64,000 bases of DNA from Lamellibrachia columna. Lineage: Eukaryota > Annelida > Polychaeta > Sabellida > Siboglinidae. Positions 25,950 to 37,849 of the stretch are shown here, one piece after another. The translations under genes and the position numbers were made by a program. The stretch is taken from assembly GCA_963662155.1 (NCBI GenBank), contig OY759268.1, positions 9,106,868 to 9,170,867 on the forward strand, read 5' to 3'. Below the pieces are notes generated by a model. It was not told where the DNA came from, ran no database searches, and was given only the letters and a program-made list of their open reading frames with translations. How positions within the stretch are numbered: position 1 is the stretch's first letter; every line of letters starts with the position of its first letter.

Positions 25950-27960
25950 GTGTAAAAGTATCAAAAGCCATGCACTTCATATGGTACCTTTCTGGAAATA
26001 CTAACCACACAAATGAATGAATGCTTACCGTGGAAAACAATTAAGGTGAAAACCTGCAAAAGCGAATGGTTCAAGAAAGGCATATTAATATCATGAAGGA
26101 AAAAAATCACCTGTTCAAAATATTTAAGTGCAGCCCTTCTACCGAAAGTGAGATTATCTACAAAAATTACAAAAACAAACTGACTCGTGTAATCAGACAG
26201 TCAAAGAAAAAAAAAATTTGTAATAAATGGTAAATTTATTACATTAGACGGTACCCACTGTACAGACAAAAGGGAATTAGTGGACAATTTCAATAATTAT
26301 TTTACCAACATAGGTCATCGCCTTAATGTAAACTTAACATGAACAAGAAATGACCCAACACATTTTATTAAAAAAAAATGCATTACGTTTTTTCTGTACA
26401 CCTACATATCCTGAGGAAATAACTAACATAGTAAAAAAAGCAAATTCAAAGAAATCAAGTGGATTCGACAATGTTGATCCATACATTATGAAACAAGTTA
26501 TACCACAAATTGCAAATCAACTTGCTCACATTTTCAATAATTCACTTATGTGCATTGTGCCCAGCAAATTAAAAATAAAAATGTGTATAAAGATGAAAAC
26601 CCTGAACTATTATCAAATTATAGACCTATTTCTATCCTTCCATGCCTCTCAAAAATACTAGAACGCCTAATGTACAATAGGCTTTACAATTTTTTTAACA
26701 GAACGCAACATAATATAAAAAAAACTATACGGATTTAGGAAAATATATTCTACGTATATGGTACTGATTGATTTGGTTGATAAAATATCAAGTAACATGG
26801 ACCATATAAAATATCATATAGGTGTTTTTCTTGATTTCTCCAAGGCTTTCGATATAATAGCATTTTAATAAATAAACTTCAATGCTACGGTATAAGAGGC
26901 ACTGTCTGCAACTGGTTTAAAAGCTATCTTAATAACACAAGACGGTATGTATCGTATAACAAAGCATACTCAAAATATACGACAATTACATGTGGAGTTC
27001 CACAAGGATCTATATTAGGTCCATTCCTCTTTATTTTATAAATAAATGATATCAAAAATGTATCAGATATCCTAAATCCTATACTGTTTGCAGATGACAC
27101 AAGTCTATTTCATGCTCATACATACTTCAACACTCTCATCGAAGAGGTAAACATAGAAATAAAAAAAATATCAACATGGTTCCATAACAACAAACTTTCC
27201 TTAAACACCAAAAAGTCAAATGTTATTATATTCACACCAAAAGGAAAAAATACAATAACAACAGTGCCTTAATACAAGTAGATGAAAACAAAATAAAGCA
27301 TGTCAAATTCACCAAATTCCTAGGAATATTTATGACACATATTGATAACCTATCAAAATAAGTTGCACGGAATGTGGGAATGCTTAACAAATTAAAACTT
27401 GTTCTCCCTATATATATATATGATGAGAACTATTTATTGTTCATTGATCTTATCACAATTACAATATTGCACTCTATTATGGGAAAATTAATATTGTACA
27501 AACTTAAACAAATTAAGAATACTACAGAAGAAAGCTATTAGGATAATCACAAATTCTCATTACATCGCACACACTGATCTTCTATTCTCAAAGTTAAAAC
27601 TATTAAAATAGGATGATCTATATAAACATCAACTAGGTAATGTTATGTATAAAGCAGCAAATAACAAACTCCCACATACTATGTCATTAATGCTTACGAG
27701 AATACAAAATATCCACAAACATAATCTAAGAAACCAAAATAGCTACTATCATCCAAAACGTAAGAACAAACAGCAGGAGATGTACAATAAATTATTCAGG
27801 ACCAGTATTCTAGTGTGCATTACCTAGTAAATTAAAACAGCTTGTGTATATTAACCAATTTAAAAATAAACTGAAAAAACTGTTACTCTCTAAATGTCAA
27901 TGACGTTACAGTAAACACTGCAAATAAGAAACTTTCACAAATAAGCATGTATTACTTAAT
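25950..27960 (+). mobile_element. Degenerate CR1/L2-like LINE (reverse transcriptase remnants)
   Basis: Reverse-transcriptase blocks appear in order but in shifting frames with many stops: KKSSGFDNVDPYIMKQVIPQ (about 26450), NYRPISILPCLSKILERLMY (about 26610), a YGFRK-like block (about 26730), GVFLDFSKAFD (about 26823), a GVPQGSILGP-like block (about 26995), FADDTSLF (about 27087) and a C-terminal HNLRNQN block (about 27720). This is an old inactive copy of a family different from the intact element; its 3' end lies near 27905 (...LLSKCQ). It sits in intron 6 of the esterase gene. Confidence 0.8.
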
Positions 27961-28084
27961 ATATTCATGCTCACATTTAATGAATAAATGTGTAGTTAGA
28001 GTATTATTTGTTCATATAATTCAAAGTACAAATTATATGTTGATATTTAAGCAACATTTTTAGACTCAATTTGTATTTGTATTT

Positions 28085-28460
28085 TTTTCCGAAATAAATG
28101 ACTTTAATAATTAGATCTAGTACGGTGCAAAATAGTTGATATCCAAAATGGTAAGGACAGTGAGGCTCAAGGCCTATCATAGGCGTGGGTTTTATCCTCT
28201 CACCAATCACATGAAAAAGTCAAGAAATTTCACAAAATGTAAAATTCATGAATTTTCAACGTTTCCATTTTCACTACAATTAATGTTTTATCAAACATTA
28301 AGTGATTTAATAGTGTGCCTGGTGATTTCACAAAAACACTGCATACAAAATTAAAAAATCGAACTAGCGTGTTCCAGTGGATACTAGATAGGTTTCAGTT
28401 TATTTGAAATGAGACAAGCGAAAACAATCGAATTGAAGAGGGACTTTTAAAGTGTACTTC
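28085..28460 (+). repeat. LINE 3'-end repeat, copy 3 (plus)
   Basis: Matches 39400-39770 and 56690-57030 throughout, for example 'gatatccaaa.tggtaa', 'tttccattttcact', 'tttcacaaaaac', 'gatactag.taggt' and 'aatgagac.agc'. There are no RT remnants of that family beside it, so it is a 5'-truncated copy. Confidence 0.75.
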
Positions 28461-28731
28461 TGCTTCGCTGTTTCACCGACTCTGCTCGTTTTGTGTATTT
28501 CCATGCACGTGGTTGTGGCACAACAGTAGAGCATTGCCGATCGAATGCAAATAAACAACGCAATTAAACAATGAATCAATATGTACATAATTTAGTTGTA
28601 ACTCTGCATATTTGTGGTTACTTTTACTGATGTACTTGTTTGGTGGACGATGTTTTCCATTTAAATAATGACTATACTGCAGTATTTCTTCCAGCACTGT
28701 GACAACAACGTTAATCTCCCTCTGCTTGCAG

Positions 28732-29191
28732 GTTGGGGTACGCCTTCGGGAATATAACCGGTCTTCCCCTCATCGACTTCTCCCGTAACTGCCACACGAC
28801 GGCAGCCGCGAAGGCTCGCTACGGCTGACTCGTGCCTTGGTCGGCGCTTCCTAATACCCCTCACAAGGCGGCCCAGAGGCGGACGTCCCTGGCGTGCCGT
28901 CGAGGTAACGCAGCCCTCTGGAACAAAGTCAAATCGGTTTTCACTGATCAGTACTTCGCTCCCCTCATGGCACGAGACCTCAGGAGGCTTCCGGAAGCGT
29001 TCATCTTGAACGTGAATCAAGATGTACTGAGGAGCGATGGGATCATATACGGACGCCGTTTGAAGTCGGCTGGGGTGAGGGTAACCACAGCGATGTACAA
29101 CGGCCCGCATCATATATTCCCCAAATCGTCAACAGCCACTACGAAGAAGATGTTGCGAGATATCGCGGAGTTCCTCAATCGCCGTCTTTAG
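28732..29191 (+). pseudogene. AADAC-like terminal exon with in-frame TGA
   Basis: The acceptor ctgcttgcag|G completes the TGG codon and gives FW-LGYAFGNITGLPL. The frame has TGA at 28826-28828 (…KARYG-stop-LVPW), then runs open to TAG at 29189. The C-terminal part carries the catalytic Asp block FILNVNQDVLRSDGIIYGRR and the His block YNGPHHIF, followed by a final helix ending EFLNRRL. The Asp and His match the family's 'D-x-LRDDG' and 'G-x-H-G-x-F' sites. No AATAAA lies close behind; the nearest is near 29792. No selenocysteine context is visible. Confidence 0.82.
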
Positions 29192-29622
29192 ATAAGGGCG
29201 TGACGTCCATCTAACGACGTGATATTTCGCACTCATGTTATAATTTCTATATTATATAGCATACGTCAATGTACATTGAAATGTAGAATATATATTGGAA
29301 ATTCATAAACGAGTGCGACAAAAACCCCAGTGTTCTGTCTTGAATCACTGTTACTTACTTGTCAGGCTGTTCTTTAGGGAGACATACATACTGCAATATG
29401 TGTATATGTTTCATTCTGACAGTAAACAAAGCGACAACAAGCGAAAGAGCGAGGCGCTCCACTGTACATGCTAACATACTTGCCTGCATGCATACATACA
29501 TACATACATACATACACCAATACATGCATGCGTTTGTGCGTTTGTGTGTATGTGCATGTGTGCATGTGTGCGTGCGAGCGTGTATGTGTGCGTGTGATCG
29601 TACGTACGTGCATCAAACCATG

Positions 29623-29624
<2 letters not shown>

Positions 29625-29680
<56 letters not shown>
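29625..29680. repeat. (TA)n microsatellite
   Basis: TA run preceded by ACAT and GTGC-rich shoulders from 29485. Confidence 0.9.
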
Positions 29681-29686
<6 letters not shown>

Positions 29687-30019
29687 TCATACATATATAC
29701 GTACATATGTATATGTACAAATATGCACATATTCCAGGGTAGGGCGACTCGAAATAAATTGCCACCATTGTGCAACACTATGTATATCTTCAATAAAAAT
29801 AATAAAAATTAAAACAAAACATTTCACAATATTTTACTTTATGCTATTTGTTTGTCCAAAATAATATATTGGGATCGCTTTAATTTTTTTATTTACTTAC
29901 AAAACAAAGATATATTTTTGGTTTCGCCAAAGTATGTCGTTCTAAGGTAAAGTTCAAAAGGTTCATGAAAAAAAAAGTCTTTAGGCGACACAGAGAATAT
30001 GTTGCCCAAAGGTAAATGT

Positions 30020-30085
30020 AAGTGTGCGCATGTGTGTGTGTGCGTGTGTGTGTGTGTGTGCGTGTTTGCGTGCGTGCGCGCGTGC

Positions 30086-30146
<61 letters not shown>

Positions 30147-30178
30147 CATACACATATACATAAATGCAAAAATATAGG

Positions 30179-30271
<93 letters not shown>

Positions 30272-30312
30272 TATATATATATATATAAATTATATATATA
30301 TATATATATAAA
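30020..30312. repeat. (GT)n / (TA)n complex
   Basis: GTGTGCG-rich stretch (30022-30085), TA run (30086-30140), short unique link, then a second TA run (30182-30312) with AAAT interruptions. Confidence 0.9.
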
Positions 30313-30319
30313 TAACATA

Positions 30320-31340
30320 TTGCGTAATAGTGATATTGTTCATGTGTCGATGGGTTAATCAGCTACATAGTTTGCAATATATAACCCAAAACAACAACCC
30401 TATACGACTGATATATCACGGACTATTTCAGCACCCTGTTTATTCATACCAGATTGCGTCAAACAATTAAACTATGCAGCTTGAATAACTAATCACCATC
30501 TAGTTTACACAAGATTCATTACAGGTAGGCACCAAGGGACATACAGAAAAAACAATAAATATTTATTTGTGTAAATGTCGATATATATGATTTCATCAAC
30601 ATAATCATATATAGTACACAGTATAAATAAAGTAAACATTGACATGCCGGCCAAATTTACAGAATGGACATCATGCGCGCATATCTACGACGTTCATAAT
30701 AATACATAACGGAACAATTTACACGGCCAAATAACAACAGACATGCACACTCTGTAGCTACGGTCGAGTAACTATTGTAAGAGCCACAAAATGCATAAGC
30801 ATTATTAAACTCAAATTTACTTCGTACACTTAATGTGTAGAAAAAGTGCGGTTGGGCCCAATGCCTGATCAAGGGACATAACGCACACTGCATGTCTAGC
30901 TACACGGCTCGAATGTAAACAATGTTCACATTCGATTACAATACTGTTGCAGTTAACGACATACACGCAATAGTTTGTATGCCACAAAACCGGGTAGTTA
31001 ATAATAAAGACACTACATCAAACGCACTTGTTGACTTTCAAGTAAGGGGCTGATTAATTAGTAATTCCAGTCACGGTTCTTAAGATTATTATAACAGCAA
31101 CTATGACTAAGATATGCACCCATAAACTAATATATTTAAGTGTACCGAAAGTAGCATCACATTGATAACTAATAACTCAATGAGAGGAATGAATATATAA
31201 AGCCCACGGTTTGGGCTTTTCCCAAATATTGAGGATATCCACTAAAATGGCTATACCTTTTATGATATTGAACATAAAGAACTACCTATATAAGAGAATG
31301 CCAAATGATTTTCACAGGAGCTGGTTTCCATTAAAAAAAT
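30320..31340. other. No recognisable gene
   Basis: AT-rich unique sequence with no feature that I can support. Confidence 0.5.
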
Positions 31341-31344
31341 TGGC

Positions 31345-31890
31345 GATATGCCTCACGCTAATTTCTCTCTCTATCTATGTATCTCCCTACCTCTCCTTCC
31401 TCTCCCTGTCTTTCTCTCTCTCTCTCCCTGCCTCACTCTGTCCCTCTATTTCTCTCCTTGTTTCTTCCGGTCTCCCTTTGCCTCTCCCTCTTTCTCTTTG
31501 TGTATATCCCTATATATCCCTGTCTCTCCCTATTTTTTCCCTATTCTCTTCCTGTATCTCCATGTCTCTATGTGTCTCTCCATGTCTCTTCCTAACTTTC
31601 CCTTTCTGTCCCCGTGTCTCTCTCTATCTATTCCATTATATCTGTGTCTCTCCATGTCTCTTCATGGTTTTCCTTGTATCTCCCCTTATCTCCATGTATC
31701 TCCATGACTCTCACTTTCTCTTTATGTCTCTCTGTGTATCTCCCTTTCTATATATGTCTCTCTATAAGTCTCCAATTCTCTCCATACATATGTCCATGTC
31801 TCTCTCTTTCTCTCTAAATCTCTCCCTGTCTATGTATGTGTCTCCTTGTTTCTCCATGTCTCTCCCTACTTGTTTCTGTCTCTCTAATTA
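31345..31890. repeat. Pyrimidine-rich minisatellite (TCTC.CC.TGTCTC)
   Basis: About 550 bp almost entirely C and T on the plus strand, made of irregular 12-14 bp words such as tctctccatg and tctccctg. All three plus frames stay open (LSLS and SPCL-type peptides). Polypurine/polypyrimidine tracts can form triplex DNA. Confidence 0.85.
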
Positions 31891-31899
31891 TCTTTGAAT

Positions 31900-32477
31900 G
31901 CACAGCCACGTTTTCTTGAATAGCTGATATTGCTTACTCTGCTTACTCTGTGATTTTTTTTCTTAGTTTCGTCACAGTGCAGTCGAGCTTTATTTCGGAA
32001 ATGAACTTAACAAATTCTGCCTTACCTGTTGACAAATATTTTTTACATTGTTACATTGTTATGACATTATATATAGCATCATATCATACCACACACCAAT
32101 TTTTTTATTTAAGAACAAATATAGTAATCTACATACCAGTTGTTATTGGCGTAAACTATTAAAGTGTACTTCAGATGTGGTAGTTCGCATAAATCTTACA
32201 ATAAATAACTCACCATCGTGTCCTAGAGCCAGCTACCAGATAATGCAATAGAACCAAATTGTAAATTGGCAATGATAATCACATGTTTATTCAGCAATAT
32301 TAGTTACCTGCACTCGATGTAATTATGAACAATATAATATTCGATAAATGATTGTGATCTACTTACTAGGCGGTCTTATTCTTCTGTAAGCGTGATCCAC
32401 GCGACGAAGGCTTATCTTATGCTTGTTATTTGATGCAGTGAATTGTCAGTAAAAGCGTGGAGTATTCATCAGAATAA

Positions 32478-32564
<87 letters not shown>

Positions 32565-33240
32565 GTTAGAATACAAAGTTGTGTACTGGAGTTGTAGTGA
32601 TTATGGAGTATAGCTGTGTACTGGGGATACAGTGACTCTTCTGTATTCTAGTTGTGTGCTGAGAGTGTAGTGACTATGAGTTCTAACTCTGTATAGCGTT
32701 CTAATTCTCAAACTCAGTCCCTCTTCTGAATATTGCAGATTGAAAAACATCGATTCAATAATGTTATGACACCGTGCGTGTATAGGACCTACAATAATAA
32801 CCGTCGTAATATGTTTACAAACATTTATTTATGAAAAAGATTTGTATTTTCCAACAACATCATGGTGTCGTAGTGATAATTGTATTCTACGAAGTTGTGA
32901 ATTTACAAGTTGTCGTATTTTGTTGCAGCACCGTGCGATGAACAGATTACACAAACTAAAACAATTAGTTAGTTCCGTGGCAGTTCACCGCGCGATAAAC
33001 GGTTACACAAATTAAAACAATGGTAGTTCAGTGATAGTTCACCGCAGTGTGATGTATCACGCAACGGTGGTCGTATTTAGCATGCGAGCGACATTTAAAA
33101 AATAAGCATGCGGGCTTTGACCCCGCTCCCCCCCCCCCCCGTGCGTTTTGTAGGAGTAGGAATGGTGAACGGCTCTAAATTAAGACACTGCACACGACAG
33201 TGCTGCCATCTGGTGGGTAGTATGCTAACTATGCATTTCC
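31900..33240. other. No recognisable gene; short TA tract
   Basis: AT-rich sequence with a TA run at 32481-32560 and a related pair of short blocks at 32560-32700 (gtgtactgg.g.t...agtgact) and 32930-33060 (gttcaccgc..tgat). A 14-bp C run lies at about 33127-33140. Confidence 0.5.
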
Positions 33241-33261
33241 AAGAGAAAACGGAGTTCCGCG

Positions 33262-33722
33262 TGGGGAGATGAGAGAGGTAGCACACACTATGTGTATCGT
33301 GTAGAGATGAGTGAGGTAGCACACACTTTGTGTATCATGTAGAGATGAGAGAGGTAGCACACACTCTGTGTATCATATAGAGATGAGAGAGGTAGCACAC
33401 ACTCTATGTATCATGTAGAGATGAGAGAGGTAGCACACACTCTGTGTATCGTGTAGAGATGAGAGAGGTAGCACACACTCTGTGTATCATGTAGAGATGA
33501 GAGAGGTAGCACACACTCTGTGTATCATGTAGAGATGAGAGAGGTAGCACACACTCTGTGTATCATGTAGAGATGACAGAGGTAGCACACACTCTGTGTA
33601 TCATGTAGAGATGAGAGAGGTAGCACACACTCTGTGTATCGTGTAGAGATGAGAGAGGTAGCACACACTCTGTGTATCGTGTAGAGATGAGAGAGGTAGC
33701 ACACACTCTGTGTATCGTGTAC
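33262..33722. repeat. 38-bp minisatellite, about 12 copies
   Basis: The unit gtagagatgagagaggtagc... repeats every 38 bp (33301, 33339, ...), with single-base variants. The derived VCATSLIS peptides are artefacts. Confidence 0.92.
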
Positions 33723-34049
33723 GCCGTGTGGCGGATATTGTCACTGCTCATTTCAATATTCATATTTCATACAATAGAGAACGTGTGTTACTGTTGTGGG
33801 TCAAGACGTCCCAGGAGCTTCTTGAACCATAGGAGGGGCATCTTGCCCCATATAACGAGACGGGGATTGATTCGTTGGAGCCGAACGCGGAATTACGCTC
33901 CTTACTGTTCTCTACAGCCTAATATTTCGGGCCTTGAGTGACGTGAACTCACCTATCAGTCGAAGTCCAATACATTGTTCATCTCTCGCTCGATCGACAG
34001 GAGCGCCAGATTACTCAATCATTATTATCCTATGCTTTAGTAAAGGAAC

Positions 34050-34148
34050 GTCTTAATTGCTGAGCTTCAGTTTCGAGAAGCTTCTCTCGCAAGAGGCGAC
34101 ACTCACGCACATGGCGAGGAATGTCCTGAGCGACAAGAGCAAATTATG
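34050..34148 (-). pseudogene. hAT transposase dimerisation-domain fragment
   Basis: On the minus strand about 32 codons read FHNLLLSLRTFLAMCVSVAS, then CERSFSKLKLSN. 'SVASCERSFSKLK' is the signature of the C-terminal hAT dimerisation domain found in hAT transposases and ZMYM-like domesticated proteins. Stops follow at once. Upstream on that strand lies only the 46-bp minisatellite, so this is a scrap of a decayed transposon. Confidence 0.75.
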
Positions 34149-34715
34149 GAATGATGTCTCGTGTGCCCACGTCACCGCCCACTGAAGGAGATCGAGTGAT
34201 GTCTCGTGTCTCCCACTTCCCCACCCACTGAAGGGGATCGAGCGATGTCTCGTGTCCCCCACTTCCCCACCCACTGAAGGAGATCGAGCGATGTCTCGTG
34301 TCCCCCACTTCCCCACCCACTGAAGGAGATCGAGCGATGTCTCGTGTCTCCCACTTCCCCACCCACTGAAGGAGATCGAGCGATGTCTCGTGTTTCCCAC
34401 TTCCCCACCCACTGAAGGGGATCGAGCGATGTCTCGTGTCTCCCACTTCCCCACCCACTGAAGGGGATCGAGCGATGTCTCGTGTCCCCCACTTCCCCAC
34501 CCACTGAAGGAGATCGAGCGATGTATCGTGTCCCCCACTTCCCCACCTACTGAAGGAGATCGAGCGATGTCTCGTGTCTCCCACTTCCCCACCCACTGAA
34601 GGGGATCGAGCGATGTCTCGTGTCTCCCACTTCCCCACCCACTAAAGGAGATCGAGCGATGTCTCGTGTCTCCCACTTCCCCACCCACTGAAGGGGATCG
34701 AGCGCTTCCATCATA
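34149..34715. repeat. 46-bp minisatellite, about 12 copies
   Basis: The unit gatcgagcgatgtctcgtgt... has a 46-bp period (34190, 34236, ...). It abuts the hAT fragment directly. The frames are open on the minus strand because 46 is not a multiple of three and the unit lacks stops. Confidence 0.92.
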
Positions 34716-35089
34716 TGTGATTCATTATATTTATCATCTCCTCGTGAAGTCGATCGATGATATATAGACTATGCATGCTACAAAGCATGGACACGCAATT
34801 CGCTTTGAGAATGTACTACTAAACTATACATGATATTCACGTAGGCGCCTGTTTGAGAAATGAAATGTTCACATGCCTATACATCTGATGACTGGTGTGA
34901 ACGAACTGGGTTTTTGATGATATGCTCAGAGTTCGTTTGATCCACAATGTATAACTATATGTAAAAAAGTACCGCCCCAATAAAGCCGCTGGACAACTGA
35001 ATTGTCATCACTTTCATATCACAAATATTTAATTAGTAAATAATGACAACCCAGACAATCCAAAAGAAATCCTTACTTTTATTAGTTCA

Positions 35090-36683
35090 AGTTCAAGAGC
35101 AAAGGAGTGGGAAGTGGGGGAGACAGGAGCGAAGGAGACAGGAGGGAAGGGGTCAGGACAGAATGTGATGGAAGGGATCGAACGGAAGAGTTATTCTGCA
35201 GCAGTGATAGAGGGGGTGAGGAAGAGAGCGAGGGTGTTTGTGGGGGATTCGATAGTTAGGAAGACCGACAGAGTCTTAAACAAGGGAGATGATGTGGTGG
35301 TCTGCTTGCCTGGAGCCAAAATAGAGGCGATAACTGAGAGGGTAAAAAACATCGTAGTTTCGGGTAAGGGTGGATCTGTTTTAGTACACGTAGGGACAAA
35401 TAACGTGGAGAGGGAGGGTACAACTGCCATAGTTAGGAAATATAGGCAGTTTGTCAGAACACTAAAGCAGACGCGGGTTGAGCAGGTAATACTGTCAGGG
35501 ATTTTACCTGTAATGGGTAGGAGGGGTCACAAATATCGAAATTGTCGGGGGATGGCAATTAACATGTTAGTTCAGAAGCTATGTAGGGAAGAGGAAGTTG
35601 GATTTGTGGATTTATGGGGACGTTTTGTTGGGAGGGCTGATATGTACATGAAGGATGGGCTTCATCTAAGTGGAAAGGGGGCGGCAGTATTCGCGGACAA
35701 ACTTTCAGCAGCAGTAGATAGTGACATGGGTACAAAGACAAATATTTTTGGAAGTAAACATTGTTTAAACTAGAAGTGTAGGGGGGTTAACTAGAGGTGT
35801 CTCAAGCAGAACAAGAGGCCACTAGCACAGATAAACCAATATTAAATCATCCGAAAAACATATCTGAAAAAGGTTATAGATGCGTATGTTTAAATGCAAA
35901 GAGCATAATAAATAAGAAAAACGAATTAAACATTATGGTAGAAGATATTGACCCTCACATAATTGGTATAACTGAATCATGGGCCAACATAAATATAACA
36001 GATGCTGAATTAGGACTGACAGGATACGTAATGTTTAGGAAAGATCGAATAGGAAGAAGGGACGGGGGAGTTATTTTATATGTTAAAGAATCTATTCAGG
36101 CTTATGAAATAAAACTAGAAATGGAAGCAGATTGCGATGAAGCTGTTTGGTGCAAAATTGTTTCAGGAAATTCAAAATTAACTATTGGATTAGTTTACCG
36201 AAATCCAAACATAAACGAAGAGGACAACACAAAAATAAAAAACCGCTATAAAGGAAGTTAGTAAAGGGGAATGTATCATAATGGGAGATTTTATCCATGG
36301 ACACATACAATGGAATTCTCTAGAGAGCACAGGGATTCAGGACCAACAATTTCTATTTTTAATCCAGGATAGCTTTCTTACTGAGCACGTGCTAGAACCA
36401 ACCAGGGGAGAAAATGTATTAGATATAGTTTTGTCATCACAAAAAGAATTAGTGGACAATGTAAAAATATTTGAACCATTGGGTAACAGTGATCATAATC
36501 AAATACATTTTGACATCAATGTAAAAATAAGAAAACGTACAAGAGAAACTTCCACAAAGGTAACTACAAAGATATGAGAAAATACTTCGCAAAGCTAGAT
36601 TGGAATAACATGCTGATGAATAAGACCGCAATTGAATGTTGGAATATTCTAAAATATGAAATTGAGAGTATCATCGATAAATA
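35090..36683 (+). mobile_element. Second CR1-like copy, truncated at both ends
   Basis: It is nearly identical in sequence to the intact element at 20.5-25.5 kb. It contains the C-terminal half of ORF1 (SGNH domain, open 35114-35773), the T TTA AAC TAG junction (35764-35773) and the endonuclease part of ORF2 to about 36683, where it stops before the reverse transcriptase. ORF2 is broken by GTG-TAG just after the junction, a frameshift near 36240 and a short deletion near 36525. Loss of the 3' end is unusual, because LINE insertion begins there; later deletion or recombination is likely. Confidence 0.88.
35114..35773 (+). pseudogene. ORF1 remnant (SGNH domain) of second CR1 copy
   Basis: 219 open codons with VFVGDSIV, VHVGTNN and DGLHLSGKG, all SGNH blocks intact. 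The N-terminal zinc-like and coil regions and most of the GETGGK repeats are missing. It differs from the 24-kb copy by only a few residues (e.g. VVSGKG for VGSGKG). Confidence 0.8.
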
Positions 36684-36689
36684 ATCCTA

Positions 36690-37065
36690 ATTCAAATGCA
36701 ACCTTAGTTATTGTATATTTGAAAGCAGTACTAATGCATAAACATTAATATATAATATAGTCTATACTATAATCACAAACTTTCTGCATTCACATTCTAA
36801 GATATACTCAGATGTGGTTTCACACTGCAATAAATTTGGTAAAAAAGAATACACTAACAACTAACAAATTATGGCTTCACGATTACTAACCTATCGCTAG
36901 AAGTAGAACACAACAGTTTTACAATTATTTCACAGATATAACCTGACTAATACACATTAAGTCCCCTACATTTGTGCATTCTACATAATACCCATGCATT
37001 TGTGTACTTATGTTAACTATATACTATGGTATATACGTGAACGTTATACTATTCATAATGTAGAT
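36690..37065. other. No recognisable gene
   Basis: AT-rich sequence between two LINE remnants. Confidence 0.5.
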
Positions 37066-37069
37066 AATA

Positions 37070-37290
37070 ATGGGGTTTTTTTATTCGGCCCTCGGCATAG
37101 GAGAAGGCATCCTGCAAAGGTCCTAAGTGATATTGATTTTTGCTGATGATATTGTTCTACTCTTTAACAAAATCTACTAGGAGCTACTGTACATAGTTCA
37201 ATCAGCATGTAATTCGGTTGGCCCCGATCTCAACTCAACCCAAAAACAAAGTATGTTGCATTCAGCCTTGACAGCCCCTTATCATAACCA
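37070..37290 (+). mobile_element. Reverse-transcriptase scrap with FADD box
   Basis: The frame contains IFADDIVLLFNKIY (about 37136-37180), followed in shifting frames by QSACNSVG-like and LNS-TKTKYVAFS-like sequence. This resembles the catalytic palm of a non-LTR reverse transcriptase of another family. Only about 60 residues survive. Confidence 0.55.
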
Positions 37291-37849
37291 TATCTAATCA
37301 GAGACAATCAGATGGAGGGGCGCCCAATTTGCATGACTAACTTATCCAAAACTACTTGTCTGAATTTTTTAGAACAGTTTTCGAACTTGAAAAATAGATG
37401 ACACGGTAAACTAAACATTAAATTGTACTTATAAATACACCACAAACAAAACTTCCTTAACAATCACAAAACATGCACTGTTTGTGTCAACAGGAGTGTC
37501 AAGATTGCCAAATTTAGGTCCTACTACAGCAACACTGTTGTCTTTGCTACACCATAATTGTTTCTGATTTTTTTAAATATATATAATGTCACTTTTAACA
37601 AACAACAGCTATTCTTTAATTAATTTTGAAGTGTGATGTAATCAGACCTGGGGTCAATTCTGATTTGAATTAGAAAAATGCAAAGTGCACTGCTCTCTGG
37701 CTGTTACCAGATATAATAAATATGCGTATTGTGCAAGATGTCCCTTCCCGTTACATTCAATGCACATGAGTGGAGATTGCGAGCGTCTCCTGCTATGTGC
37801 ACACTCTCGCGATCGTTCTGGTTTCGAGAGGTTACGAAGGCGAGCCGAA

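Noticed and set aside
28826..28828. TGA as a selenocysteine codon
   Set aside because: No SECIS-like element or Cys/Sec position is known at this site in the family; other lesions make a nonsense mutation more likely.
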